NCBI RefSeq assembly: GCF_000738775.1
Contig: NZ_JPOC01000041.1
Location: 1-57,953 of the forward strand
Direction of reading: 5' to 3'
Source: Prescottella defluvii
GTDB lineage: Bacteria > Actinomycetota > Actinomycetes > Mycobacteriales > Mycobacteriaceae
DNA: 57,953 bases
The position numbers and the translations under genes were made by a program. This document shows positions 8,667 to 17,369 of the stretch, one piece after another (the first letter of the stretch is position 1; every line of letters starts with the position of its first letter). The notes under the pieces were generated by a model that saw only the letters and a program-made list of their open reading frames with translations, did not search any database and had not been told where the DNA came from.

Positions 8667-8781
8667 AACTACCTTCTCGACGCCGGACTTACCCGGCCCG
8701 CAACCCTCGGGCGCGACTGTGACCGGCATCACGTCCACTTGCGGAATGCCCGCACCGCTGCCACCGTTGTAACCACAGTCT

Positions 8782-8793
8782 TTGAAGTTTCAA
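8782..8793. promoter_or_regulatory. TTGAA-GT-TTCAA palindrome upstream of YceI gene
   Basis: A perfect 5+2+5 palindrome 24 bases before the YceI start codon, within the core-promoter region. The form resembles MarR-type operators. No MarR gene lies in this window, so the regulator would act from elsewhere. Confidence 0.4.
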
Positions 8794-8817
8794 CTAACTG
8801 CATTCGGGAGCACACAC

Positions 8818-9372
8818 ATGACCACTGCCATCACCCTGCCCAACCTGTCCGCCGGCACCACGTGGGCCATCGACCAGACTCACTCGACCGTCGGCTTCAT
8901 GGTCCGCCACCTGGTGGTCAGCAAGGTCCGTGGCACGTTCAACGACTTCAGCGGTTCGATCACGATCGCCGAGGACGGCACCCCGTCCGTGCGGGCCGAG
9001 ATCCAGGTCGCCTCCATCGACACCAACAACGAGCAGCGTGACGGCCACATCAAGTCGGCCGACTTCTTCGACGTCGAGCAGTTCCCCACGGCGACGTTCG
9101 TCTCCACCGCCGTTCGCCCGGCCGGTTCGAACTTCGTGGTCGAGGGCGAGTTCACGCTGCACGGCGTGACCAAGCCCGTCGAGCTGGCGCTCGAGTGCCT
9201 CGGCGTCAACCCGGGCATGGGCAACGGCCCGGTCGCCGGTTTCGAGGCGTCCACCACCATCAACCGCAAGGACTTCGGCATCAACATCGAGATGCCCCTC
9301 GAGGGTGGCGGCGCCGTCGTCGGCGACAAGATCACCATCAACCTCGAGATCGAGGCCGGCCTCCAGGCCTGA
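8818..9372 (+). CDS. YceI family protein
   Basis: 184 residues from ATG 8818, with GGGAG seven bases upstream. The family signature is clear: W-x-I-D-x-x-H-S-T-V-G-F near residue 21, then V-R-G-T-F-N-D-F-S-G, a D-x-x-N-x-x-R-D-x-H-I-K-S-A-D-F-F-D motif, and L-x-G-V-T-K-P-V. YceI proteins are lipocalin-like beta barrels that bind long-chain amphiphiles such as polyprenoids. No signal peptide is visible, as is usual for the actinobacterial cytoplasmic forms. The palindrome in front suggests regulation, and an intrinsic terminator follows, so it is probably transcribed alone. Confidence 0.9.
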   Translation: MTTAITLPNLSAGTTWAIDQTHSTVGFMVRHLVVSKVRGTFNDFSGSITIAEDGTPSVRAEIQVASIDTNNEQRDGHIKSADFFDVEQFPTATFVSTAVRPAGSNFVVEGEFTLHGVTKPVELALECLGVNPGMGNGPVAGFEASTTINRKDFGINIEMPLEGGGAVVGDKITINLEIEAGLQA

Positions 9373-9386
9373 TTCTCGCTCCGACC

Positions 9387-9432
9387 ACGCACCCGCTGTG
9401 ACCACCTCCCCCGGTCGCAGCGGGTGCGTTTT
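9387..9432 (+). terminator. intrinsic terminator after YceI gene
   Basis: ACGCACCCGCTG (9387-9398) pairs perfectly with CAGCGGGTGCGT (9418-9429), with extra TGACC/GGTCG-like pairing inside, and the right arm runs into TTTT. It starts 15 bases after the YceI stop. Confidence 0.75.
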
Positions 9433-9571
9433 GCGTATCCCCTCGCATCGTCGGCGTCATGAGGCAGAGTCCGGACCGATGAGTTTTCGACCGGTGGCCG
9501 GTCTACCCGAGAGCACCACCGATCTCCGTGCGCACCCAGGCGCAACGTCGCTCGACCGCGAGAGGACCGAC

Positions 9572-10018
9572 ATGACAGCCACCACCGGGACCATGCGACC
9601 GTTCGAGACCATCATCGGACGATGGCAGACATCGGGCACCGTGCTCGACGAGGACGGGAAGGCTGTCGCGACGATCGACGGCACCGACGAGTACGAGTGG
9701 ATGCCCGGCGGGAAATGGGTCGTCCACCGTGTGGACGTGATGATGGGTGACGACCACGTGCACGCGCTGGAGCTCATCGGCGGATACGACGCCGAGGCCG
9801 ACACGTACGCCATGCGAGCGTTCGACGGCTCCGGCGCGTACGGAACGATGACCGCACACCTCGACGCGGACGGATCATGGACGTTCTTGGGGGACGGGAT
9901 GCGCAGCACCCTCCGGCCGTCCGCGGACGGATCGTCCATGACGGCGCGCTGGGAACGGCAGGACGACACCGGCGGCTGGATCCACTGGATGGACATGCGC
10001 TTCGTCGCAACCGCATAG
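9572..10018 (+). CDS. DUF1579-like small beta-barrel protein
   Basis: 148 residues from ATG 9572, preceded by GAGAGGA at six bases. The frame is open upstream, but that part is non-coding in character. The sequence has the pattern of DUF1579/calycin-like proteins: an N-terminal F-E-x-x-I-G-R-W-x-x-x-G segment, a repeated W-M-P-G-G-K-W-V-V-H motif, an E-L-I-G-G-Y-D core and a final W-x-x-W-M-D strand. There is no signal peptide. The function of the family is unknown; the fold suggests binding of a small hydrophobic ligand. It stands alone between a terminator and the convergent phospholipase gene. Confidence 0.75.
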   Translation: MTATTGTMRPFETIIGRWQTSGTVLDEDGKAVATIDGTDEYEWMPGGKWVVHRVDVMMGDDHVHALELIGGYDAEADTYAMRAFDGSGAYGTMTAHLDADGSWTFLGDGMRSTLRPSADGSSMTARWERQDDTGGWIHWMDMRFVATA

Positions 10019-10087
10019 GGGGTCGCCGGAGATCAGTCGCCCGGTGTCCCGAACCAGCGCAGCAGGTGGTCGGCACGTCCGATTCTG

Positions 10088-12253
10088 CTACGACCCGGGC
10101 AGTGACACCGGCAGTCCCGCCGAACCGCTCACCGGCGGCTGCGGCAGCAGCGTCAGGTCTCCGGTCGCGGCCACCTCGACAGATTCCTGGCCGACGCTCT
10201 CCGCACCGTTCTCGATGTGCCCCATCCAGCGGCGGCGGAATGCCGGGTCCTCGCCGAGGGCGAGCGCCGCGTCGTACCATCCCCGCTGCGACGGGACCGT
10301 CCATGTCCGTGTGGTGCCCGGTGCGAGTGATGCCTGGTTCCCGGCCAGTTCGGCGGTGACGGCGCCGGAGCCGTGGTTGACCACGGACACCCGCACCGTC
10401 CGGGCTGACGCGTCGATCGTCGTGTCCACCTGGACGTCCGCCCCGGGTCCGGTCGTCGATCCCGCGAACTCCCGCCGGAATCCGTTGGGGCCGATCATCG
10501 TCAGGTCGTAGCGCTCCCCCGGCACCGGCACCGCGTCGAGCCGGTCTCCGAGGACGTCGTAGTGGCGGGGCCGGTCGTACTCGCCTGCGTACGGGAACAG
10601 CGCCAGGTGCGCACTCTCGGTGCCGGTGTTGCGCAGGCGGACCGACAGCACCCGCGATTGCGCGTCGAACACGGCGTCCGCGTCCGGCTGGTACGGCAGG
10701 GCTCGTGCCGGCCGGGTTCCACTCTCCTGCACCGGCATCCGCTGCTGCTCGGGTGGGGCCGGTTTCCAGCGCGGGGTGAGCGGCGGAGCGGGCTGCGGCG
10801 GGGTGAGCGACGGCCGGGCCCGGGGACTGCCGAAGTCGAACGCCGACGTCAGGTCACCGGCGACGGTGCGCCGCCACCCGCTGATCTCGGGCTGCGTGAA
10901 TCCGAAACGCTTCTCCAGGAACTGGGTGATCGAGGTGTGATCGAACACCTGCGAGCACACGTAGCCGCCGACGGTCCACGGCGAGATCACCGTCATCGGC
11001 ACGCGCGGTCCGAGTCCGAGCGGGAGGTCGCCGACGTGCTCGTCGGCGACGTCCCGTGGCGGCAGCGGCGGCGGCACGTGGTCGTAGTAGCCGTCGTTCT
11101 CGTCGAAGTTGAGGAAGATCGCTGTCCTCGACCAGGTTTCGGGATCGGAGGCGATCGCGTCGAGCACCTTGTAGACCAGGGAGGCGCTCGACGCCGGTGA
11201 CGAGGTCATCGGGTGCTCGCAGTCCACGGCCGACGGCACCAGGTACGACACCTGCGGGAGCGTGCCGGCTTCGACGTCGGCGCGGAAGACGTCGGCGAGC
11301 GTGCCGGGACGTTCGCGGCGCAGCGCCCGGTCGTACAGTCGCCGATCGGCCGCGTCGAGGCGGGCGACGCCCTCGTCGAGGCACCCCAGCAGCAGGTTCT
11401 GCACGTCGGGCGGCAGCAACGGCAGTGCCGCGTACAGCGCTGCGAGCGTGGGGAACTGGTACGGCAGCAGTACAGGATGCCCGAGCAGTCCGTGCACGAT
11501 CCGCTTGAACCGGACGAAGTACTCGAGGTTGTTGTCGGTGAAGTTGTCCCACTCCTGGTAGGTCCGCCAGCTGATCCCGGCCGTCTCGAGGCGTTCGGGG
11601 ACGGTGGTCCACGTGTACCCGGCGTGCCACGGCATGTACGAGTCGTTGGTGACCGCGCGGGTGCCGTTCGATTCGAACCCGGTGTAGCCGCTGATCCAGT
11701 AGTTACGGTTGGGTGCGGTCGAGGTGGGGACCGAGCAGTGGTAGGCATCGCACACGGTGAACGACTCGGCAAGTTCGAACTGGAACGGGATGTCCCGGCG
11801 GTCGTAGTGGGCCATCGTCGCCGCGGTCTTGGCGGGGATCCAACCGTCGTGCCAGCCGTCGGCGACGGCCGCCTGACCGCCGGCCCACTCGTGGTCGAGG
11901 GCGTCGACGTTCTGGGTGTCCATCCGAGCGGCGTCCGCCGCGTCCCGGATCGGGTAGGGCACGACGACGGACTCCCGGTCCGGTTGCTCGTACACGGTTC
12001 GGCCGGTGCGCAGGCGCAGTGCGTTGGGGTCGCCGAACCCGCGGACGCCGCGCAGCGTCCCGAAGTAGTGGTCGAAGGCCCGGTTCTCCTGCATCAGCAG
12101 CACCACGTGCTCTATCGAGTCCAGGCTCCCGGGTGGGACCGGGGATGCGAGCGCCGCCTGCAGGGACGGCGGCAGCAGCGATCCGGCCGCAGCGACGCCG
12201 ACAGCGCCCGCGCCCAGGGCCATGAAACGACGGCGGGACATCTCGAACGTCAC
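10088..12253 (-). CDS. Tat-exported phosphocholine-type phospholipase C
   Basis: 721 residues from GTG 12253, with a strong AGGAGG ribosome-binding site. The N-terminus has a twin-arginine signal (S-R-R-R-F-M-A-L-G-A) and a hydrophobic core ending near A-L-A-S. The catalytic phosphoesterase domain (about 45-490) shows I-E-H-V-V-L-L-M-Q-E-N-R-A-F-D-H-Y-F-G-T at its start, the D-E-N-D-G-Y-Y-D-H-V motif and the H-T-S-I motif, all typical of the PlcH/PlcN and mycobacterial Plc family. Two short C-terminal beta domains (about 510-720) are those of the phosphocholine-specific subgroup. It hydrolyses phospholipid head groups outside the cell, for phosphate or lipid scavenging. Length is normal for the family. 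Confidence 0.93.
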   Translation of the reverse strand: MTFEMSRRRFMALGAGAVGVAAAGSLLPPSLQAALASPVPPGSLDSIEHVVLLMQENRAFDHYFGTLRGVRGFGDPNALRLRTGRTVYEQPDRESVVVPYPIRDAADAARMDTQNVDALDHEWAGGQAAVADGWHDGWIPAKTAATMAHYDRRDIPFQFELAESFTVCDAYHCSVPTSTAPNRNYWISGYTGFESNGTRAVTNDSYMPWHAGYTWTTVPERLETAGISWRTYQEWDNFTDNNLEYFVRFKRIVHGLLGHPVLLPYQFPTLAALYAALPLLPPDVQNLLLGCLDEGVARLDAADRRLYDRALRRERPGTLADVFRADVEAGTLPQVSYLVPSAVDCEHPMTSSPASSASLVYKVLDAIASDPETWSRTAIFLNFDENDGYYDHVPPPLPPRDVADEHVGDLPLGLGPRVPMTVISPWTVGGYVCSQVFDHTSITQFLEKRFGFTQPEISGWRRTVAGDLTSAFDFGSPRARPSLTPPQPAPPLTPRWKPAPPEQQRMPVQESGTRPARALPYQPDADAVFDAQSRVLSVRLRNTGTESAHLALFPYAGEYDRPRHYDVLGDRLDAVPVPGERYDLTMIGPNGFRREFAGSTTGPGADVQVDTTIDASARTVRVSVVNHGSGAVTAELAGNQASLAPGTTRTWTVPSQRGWYDAALALGEDPAFRRRWMGHIENGAESVGQESVEVAATGDLTLLPQPPVSGSAGLPVSLPGS

Positions 12254-12443
12254 GGGACCTCCTGAGCAGGCGAATCGGCCGCAGTTGCGCGGAGGCTATC
12301 GAAGCCGTGCACGGGCCGGGGCCGAATCGGCCACATCCGCGATCCCGTCCGCGGTGGACGCGGTGGACGCGGTGAATCCTCGCGGCGCGCGGATTGCGGC
12401 GGGTCCGTCGTGACGGATCTGGCGGCGGCATAGGCTGGTCGTC

Positions 12444-12818
12444 GTGAAGAAGTACCTGCCCGCCGCCGTAGTCGATATCGTGCTGGTCCTCGCGTTCGCC
12501 GCGGCGGGTCGCAGCAGTCACGAGGAAGCCGTTCTCAGCGGGTTGCTCACGACGGCGTGGCCGTTCCTGGTCGGCCTGGCCGGTGGTTGGCTGATCACGT
12601 TCCTGCTCTACCGCGACAAGTTCGACGCCACCCTGGCCTTCCCGACCGGGGTGATCGTGTGGTTGTCCGCGCTGGTGTTCGGCATGCTGCTGCGGGTGGT
12701 CAGCGATCAGGGCACCGCGTTCTCGTTCATCCTCGTCGCCGCGTCGTTCCTGGCGCTGTTCCTCGTCGGTTGGCGGGCGCTCTACCAAACAGTCAGGCGG
12801 CGCCGCAGCCTCAGCTGA
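12444..12818 (+). CDS. DUF3054 membrane protein
   Basis: 124 residues from GTG 12444. It has four hydrophobic helices (about 5-22, 38-55, 65-85, 93-112), a short G-R-S-S-H-E loop after the first helix, and an Arg-rich C-terminus, matching the actinobacterial DUF3054 family (about 120-130 residues). A TAGGCT hexamer ending seven bases before the GTG suggests a leaderless transcript. The function of the family is not known. The peptide transporter follows after 40 bases on the same strand. Confidence 0.82.
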   Translation: MKKYLPAAVVDIVLVLAFAAAGRSSHEEAVLSGLLTTAWPFLVGLAGGWLITFLLYRDKFDATLAFPTGVIVWLSALVFGMLLRVVSDQGTAFSFILVAASFLALFLVGWRALYQTVRRRRSLS

Positions 12819-12858
12819 GTCCGAGGCCACGCGACGCACGGATGAATCGGAGGCTCCG

Positions 12859-14331
12859 ATGAGTTCGAGGGTCGAATCGCAGTCCGGAAGATCCGATTCG
12901 GATCACGGCTTCTTCGGACAGCCGTTCGCGTTGGCCAACCTGTTCGGCGTCGAGATGTGGGAACGCTTCTCGTTCTACGGCATGCAGGGCATCCTGCTGT
13001 ACTACCTGTACTACACCGTGGCGGACGGCGGGCTGGGTCTGGACAAGGCCGCGGCGACGAGCATCGTCGGCGCGTACGGCGGCACCGTCTATCTGTCGAC
13101 GATCGTCGGTGCGTGGGTGGCCGACAGGCTCCTGGGCTCCGAGCGCACCCTCTTCTACAGTGCGTGCCTGATCATGCTGGGCCACATCAGCCTGGCGATC
13201 ATTCCGGACCTGCCGGGTGTCGGCGTCGGGCTGGTGCTGATCGCGTTCGGCAGCGGCGGGCTCAAGGCGAACGCCACCTCGCTCGTCGGCGACCTGTATG
13301 CGCCGGACGACGAGCGCCGGGATGCGGGCTTCTCGATCTTCTACATGGGCATCAACCTCGGTGGCCTGCTCGGCCCGCTGCTGACCGGGTGGGCGCAGGA
13401 CAACTGGGGATTCCATGTCGGTTTCGCGCTCGCCGCGGTCGGCATGGCGCTCGGCCTGATCCAGTACACGCTGGGGCGCAGGCACCTGCAGGGGATCGGT
13501 GCCAGCGCCCCCAATCCGCTGCCGGCGGCCGACCGCCCGCGGGTGATGGTGCTGACCATCGTGGCTGTCGTCGTCGTCGCGGTCCTGTCGCTGACGGGGG
13601 TGATCAGCACCGGCAACCTGTCGGAGGTCGTCGTGGCGCTGACGGTCGTCGCGGCCGTCGCGTACTTTGCCGTGATCCTCACGAGCAGTCGGATCACCGG
13701 GACCGAGCGCAGCCGGGTGTTCGCGTTCATCCCGATGTTCATTGCGAGCGCCGCGTTCTGGTCGTTGTTCCAGCAGCAGTTCACGACCGTGGCGATCTAC
13801 GCCGACAAGAGGCTGGACCGCAACCTGTTCGGGTGGGAGTTCCCGCCGACGTGGGTGCAGTCGATCAACCCGGTGTTCATCATCGTCTTCGCCGGGGTGT
13901 TCGCGGCGGCGTGGACCAAGCTCGGTTCCCGCCAGCCGTCGTCGCCGATCAAGTTCGCGCTCGGCACCGGCATCATGGGTGTCGCGTTCCTGTGCTTCAT
14001 CCCGATGTCCGGTGGCGGCACCAACAGTGCACCGCTGCTGGGCCTGGCCGGGATCCTGCTGCTGTTCACCTTCGCGGAACTGCTGCTGTCGCCGGTGGGA
14101 CTGTCGCTGTCGACGAAGCTGGCCCCCGCGGTGTTCCACACCCAGATGGTGGCGCTGTTCTTCCTGTCGGTGGCCCTGGGTTCGAGTCTCGCCGGCACCC
14201 TGTCCGGCTACTACGACGAGAGCAACGAGGTCCCGTACTTCGCCACCGTCGGGCTGGTGTCCATCGGCATCGGCGTGGTGCTGGCGGTGCTGTCACCGTG
14301 GATCCGACGCCTCATGCGCGGGGTGCACTGA
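12859..14331 (+). CDS. proton-dependent oligopeptide transporter (POT/PTR family)
   Basis: 490 residues from ATG 12859. It contains the POT signature ExxERF-like motif E-M-W-E-R-F-S-F-Y-G-M near residue 32 and the second PTR motif around F-S-I-F-Y-M-G-I-N-L-G near residue 160, with 12-14 transmembrane helices in the MFS layout. The family imports di- and tripeptides with protons. The F-x-x-x-F-x-x-x-F-W-S-L-F-x-Q-Q segment near 290-300 is also typical. The 3' end overlaps the end of a convergent hypothetical gene by 39 bases. Confidence 0.92.
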   Translation: MSSRVESQSGRSDSDHGFFGQPFALANLFGVEMWERFSFYGMQGILLYYLYYTVADGGLGLDKAAATSIVGAYGGTVYLSTIVGAWVADRLLGSERTLFYSACLIMLGHISLAIIPDLPGVGVGLVLIAFGSGGLKANATSLVGDLYAPDDERRDAGFSIFYMGINLGGLLGPLLTGWAQDNWGFHVGFALAAVGMALGLIQYTLGRRHLQGIGASAPNPLPAADRPRVMVLTIVAVVVVAVLSLTGVISTGNLSEVVVALTVVAAVAYFAVILTSSRITGTERSRVFAFIPMFIASAAFWSLFQQQFTTVAIYADKRLDRNLFGWEFPPTWVQSINPVFIIVFAGVFAAAWTKLGSRQPSSPIKFALGTGIMGVAFLCFIPMSGGGTNSAPLLGLAGILLLFTFAELLLSPVGLSLSTKLAPAVFHTQMVALFFLSVALGSSLAGTLSGYYDESNEVPYFATVGLVSIGIGVVLAVLSPWIRRLMRGVH

Positions 14332-14877
14332 GGAAGTCGCGTCGTCGACGGGTTCGATTTCCACGCAGTACCATTCGACGCACGCACCCCGCCCGGGGGC
14401 GAACGTCTGTACCCGTTCCCACGGCGGCACGGACCGGAATCGCAGCGGTCCGTCCCACAGGCCGGCGCCGTCGTACCAACCGGGCTCACCGGGGCTCGAA
14501 TGCGACCGGACCAGGACTCCGGTCCGGACGATGCGGCCGCGCACCTTCGATCGGAGTCGGGACGTCGCCCAGGCGTAGCGGTCGAGCATCGGGGTCCCGG
14601 ACATCCGGACCGCGGATCCCGTCTCACCCCGGGCGCCCGCCAGGACCGATCCCAGCGCGCCCAGGTCGAGGACGCAATGCGGGCCGGCGCTGTCCCCGAC
14701 GACGGCCGCGACATCGGTGGACAGAATCTCGCCGGGGATCGGACTGTCCTGGATATCGATGCCGGCCTCGAGCCATACCGCCGAACCTTCGATCACATCG
14801 CCGACACGGAGCCGGTCGTAGCCGGGTTCGAGATCGACGAGCATCCACAGGGGCCGACGTGCGTCGGTTGTCATCAT
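14293..14877 (-). CDS. hypothetical protein
   Basis: 194 residues from ATG 14877 (ATG 14874 is equally possible); GGGGAA lies upstream. The sequence is rich in beta-forming stretches and contains W-M-L-V-D-L-E-P-G-Y-D-R-L-R-V-G-D, then W-Y-D-G-A-G-L-W-D-G-P-L-R-F-R, but no motif I can link to a function. No signal peptide or membrane segment is seen. Codon use is normal for the region, which supports a real gene. Its last 39 bases overlap the end of the peptide transporter gene on the other strand. Confidence 0.6.
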   Translation of the reverse strand: MMTTDARRPLWMLVDLEPGYDRLRVGDVIEGSAVWLEAGIDIQDSPIPGEILSTDVAAVVGDSAGPHCVLDLGALGSVLAGARGETGSAVRMSGTPMLDRYAWATSRLRSKVRGRIVRTGVLVRSHSSPGEPGWYDGAGLWDGPLRFRSVPPWERVQTFAPGRGACVEWYCVEIEPVDDATSSVHPAHEASDPR

Positions 14878-14975
14878 CGTTCCCCGCGCACTCGGAGGGT
14901 CCGACGGACGAAGCCGTCGGGCGCGGGGTCACCTGCGCTCGACCCTACACGCGAGGGCCGCGCCGTGGGACGGGC

Positions 14976-15575
14976 TCAGCGGACGAACAGATCGCGCACG
15001 TGCGAGGTCTCGTTCACCGACGCGACCCGGCGAGAACCGTTGCGGGAAAGAAGTACCCGACTGATCGACACGTAGTCGAGCGGAAATGTCAGCGGCCGAG
15101 CCAGTCCGAGGATCTGCTGCAGGACGATGTTGAGGACGCCGCCGTGCGCGACGATCACGACGGTGTCCTCGTGGTCGGACTGCGCCACGATGTCGGCTAT
15201 CGCGTCGAGCACGCGGGTGCGGAATCCGTGTTCGTCGACGAACTCGGGAAGCAGGCCGGCGCGGATCCGTTCGTAGGCTTCCGGCATGAGATCGCGGGCC
15301 TCGTGGATGGGTACGTAGCGAGCCTGATCGACGTCGTACTCGGCGAGACGTTCGTCGACGGTGGTCGGCAACGCCAGTTCCGCGGCGAGGGGCGCCGCCG
15401 TGTCCACGGCGCGTCGCTGCGGGCTGACGACGATGCGGGCGACCTTGTCCGCCGCGAGCGCTTCCGGGAGCCGACGCGCCTGACGGCGGCCGCGCACCGT
15501 CAGACCGGGGTCGGCGCGGCCCCGGTCGACGACGGCGTGTTCGGGCAACGCGTGCCGGACGAGGATCAGTTGCAC
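14976..15575 (-). CDS. histidine phosphatase family protein
   Basis: 199 residues from GTG 15575. The branch-1 histidine phosphatase motifs are present: L-V-R-H-A (catalytic His8, Arg7), the S-P-Q-R-R-A-V-D-T-A motif with the second Arg, an acidic general-acid region near E-Y-D, and V-A-H-G-G with the second catalytic His. Such enzymes act on small phosphorylated metabolites or on phosphoproteins. It is the last gene of the set led by the acyl-CoA dehydrogenase, 28 bases after the SDR gene, a linkage often seen in actinobacterial lipid-catabolism clusters. The substrate cannot be told from sequence. Confidence 0.88.
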   Translation of the reverse strand: MQLILVRHALPEHAVVDRGRADPGLTVRGRRQARRLPEALAADKVARIVVSPQRRAVDTAAPLAAELALPTTVDERLAEYDVDQARYVPIHEARDLMPEAYERIRAGLLPEFVDEHGFRTRVLDAIADIVAQSDHEDTVVIVAHGGVLNIVLQQILGLARPLTFPLDYVSISRVLLSRNGSRRVASVNETSHVRDLFVR

Positions 15576-15603
15576 GTCCGGCCCCCGGGATCGGAATCCA
15601 CTC

Positions 15604-16341
15604 TCACGCCTCGTATCCCGAGGCGCCCGCGCGGCTGAGCACCAGCTTCGACAGCACCGCCCGGTCCGACAGGCGCAGCACGACGTCGGCCAGTTCGACG
15701 ACGTCGTCGACGGTGAGCATCGTGTCGGCGGGGATGCGGTCCTTGGTCCATTCCGACATGTCGGTGTCGACGTAGGCCGGGGCGATCGCGGTGCCCGAGA
15801 TCCCGTTGCCGGACTCCTCCAGGTTGAGGGTCTCGACGAGCGAGATCAGCGCGGCCTTGGTCGCGCCGTACACCGACAGGTTCGCTTCGGCGTACACGCC
15901 GGTGATGGACGAGATCGCGACCACCTTCGCGCCTCGGCCCGGATTGTCGGCGGCGCCCTTGCGCAACAGCGGCACCGACCGTTGCAGGAGCGCGAACGGG
16001 GCGGCGAAGTTCACGGCGATGGTCTTGTCGAACCGTCGCATCGGGAACTCTGCGACGGGTCCCGCGGTGCCGACGCCGGCGTTGAGGACGAGCGCCCGCA
16101 TCGATCCGAACCGGTCCTCGTGGGTCTCGGCGATGGAGGCGGCCGCATCGGGGTCGGCCATGTCCGCGGCGACCGCCACGACGTCGGGTGCCCCCGCCGA
16201 CCGCAACTGCGCGGCGACCTTGTCGAGCCGCGTCCGGTCCCGTGCGGTGACGGTGAGCGCGTAGCCCTGGCCGGCGAGGCGCTGCGCGATGCCCAGCCCG
16301 ATGCCGCGGGACGCTCCGGTGATCAGTGCACTGTTCGTCAT
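15604..16341 (-). CDS. short-chain dehydrogenase/reductase
   Basis: 245 residues from ATG 16341, overlapping the phosphotransferase stop by four bases (ATGA). Classical SDR: cofactor motif G-A-S-R-G-I-G (residues 8-14), N-A-G motif, catalytic Ser in I-S-S-I-T-G, then Y-G-A-T-K with the Tyr-Lys pair. T-A-R-D-R after beta-2 favours NADP(H), which is inference. It probably acts on a hydroxyacyl or alcohol intermediate in the same pathway as the neighbouring acyl-CoA dehydrogenase. No membrane segment. Confidence 0.9.
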   Translation of the reverse strand: MTNSALITGASRGIGLGIAQRLAGQGYALTVTARDRTRLDKVAAQLRSAGAPDVVAVAADMADPDAAASIAETHEDRFGSMRALVLNAGVGTAGPVAEFPMRRFDKTIAVNFAAPFALLQRSVPLLRKGAADNPGRGAKVVAISSITGVYAEANLSVYGATKAALISLVETLNLEESGNGISGTAIAPAYVDTDMSEWTKDRIPADTMLTVDDVVELADVVLRLSDRAVLSKLVLSRAGASGYEA

Positions 16342-17369
16342 CGTTCTCCTCCTGCCAGGGCGGCGAGACCCGCCGCGACCAGCGGCGCGACGGCCTCGTG
16401 CGCCTGCGCGAATCCCTCTCCCGTGGTGGCGCCCTCACGGTGGCGGTGGGTGATGCCCTCGGCGATCACCGCGAGTTTGAGGCTAGCGAGCCCCAGGTAG
16501 AACGACCAGTGGTCGACGGTGCGGCCGCTCGCGTCGGCATACATCTGCGCGATGGCGTCGGTGGACGGCAGACGGTCGCTGGTCCATGCGGCGGGTTCGC
16601 CGAGGATGACGTCGAGCGCGGGATGCCGGTAGACGCACATCTGAGCGAGGTCGGAGAGCGGGTCACCGAGGGTCGACATCTCCCAGTCCACCACCGCCAC
16701 GATATGGCCCGGGTCGTCGAGCGCGACGAGGGTGTTGTCGATCCGGTAGTCGCCGTGCACGATCGCGGACTGCGAGGTGGCCGGGATCGAGTCGGCGAGC
16801 AGTCCGTGCAGCCGATCCAGGTCCGGCAGTTCACGGGTGCGGACCCGCTCCCACTGCCGCGCCCACAGCGCGATCTGCCGGGTCAGGTACCCGTCGGGCC
16901 GGCCGAAATCCCCGAGCCCGACGGCCCGGTAGTCGACCTCGTGCATCGCCGCGAGCACTCGCACCAGTTCATCTGTGCACGTGCCGATCTCGGCATCGGT
17001 CAGGGTGGCGAGGTCGTCGACGGTCCGGATCACCCGGCTGTCGACGAATCCGGTGACCGCGAACGGCGCGCCCATCACCGACTCGTCCTCGCACAGCACC
17101 ACCGTGGGCGCCACCGGCACCGGAGAGTCCTGCAGTGCGGCGCACACCCGGTACTCCCGGGCGACGTCGTGCGCCGACGGGGTCAGACCCGCGGTCGGCG
17201 GACGCCGCAGCACCCACTGCGACGCGTCGTCGAACACCCGGTAGGTGAGGTTCGACTTGCCCCCGGAGATCAGGTCGGCGCGAAGGTCACCGACGGTGGA
17301 CACCTCGGACTCGGTGAAGAACCGTTGCAGCGCAACCAGGTCGAGGCCGTCCAGCCGTGCCGCGGTCAC
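16338..17369 (-). CDS. phosphotransferase family protein (APH/ACAD10-like)
   Basis: 343 residues from GTG 17369, overlapping the dehydrogenase stop (GTGA). The protein-kinase-like fold of the aminoglycoside phosphotransferase family is shown by G-G-K-S-N-L-T-Y near residue 36, the catalytic loop H-G-D-Y-R-I-D-N-T (about 203-211) and V-V-D-W-E-M-S-T-L-G-D-P-L-x-D-L (about 225-240). This subgroup is always found beside acyl-CoA dehydrogenases and resembles the kinase domain of mammalian ACAD10/ACAD11, which phosphorylate 4-hydroxy fatty acyl-CoA. A role in hydroxy-fatty-acid breakdown is therefore more likely than antibiotic resistance. Confidence 0.88.
   Translation of the reverse strand: MTAARLDGLDLVALQRFFTESEVSTVGDLRADLISGGKSNLTYRVFDDASQWVLRRPPTAGLTPSAHDVAREYRVCAALQDSPVPVAPTVVLCEDESVMGAPFAVTGFVDSRVIRTVDDLATLTDAEIGTCTDELVRVLAAMHEVDYRAVGLGDFGRPDGYLTRQIALWARQWERVRTRELPDLDRLHGLLADSIPATSQSAIVHGDYRIDNTLVALDDPGHIVAVVDWEMSTLGDPLSDLAQMCVYRHPALDVILGEPAAWTSDRLPSTDAIAQMYADASGRTVDHWSFYLGLASLKLAVIAEGITHRHREGATTGEGFAQAHEAVAPLVAAGLAALAGGER

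Larger units (their letters stand above)
8511..8817. other. intergenic region between divergent secreted-protein and YceI genes
   Basis: About 307 bases with no convincing gene. It carries the promoters of both flanking genes, a palindromic site at 8651-8666 and a shorter one at 8782-8793. Short ORFs that cross it have no coding features. Confidence 0.6.

Noticed and set aside
12957-15638. An 893-codon plus-strand ORF
   Set aside because: It runs through the peptide transporter, the hypothetical gene and the phosphatase in wrong frames, is Arg/Pro-rich and has no domain. It is a high-GC shadow.
16338-17369. Antibiotic-resistance aminoglycoside phosphotransferase
   Set aside because: The kinase motifs are shared, but overlap with an acyl-CoA dehydrogenase gene and the ACAD10-like pattern point to lipid metabolism.
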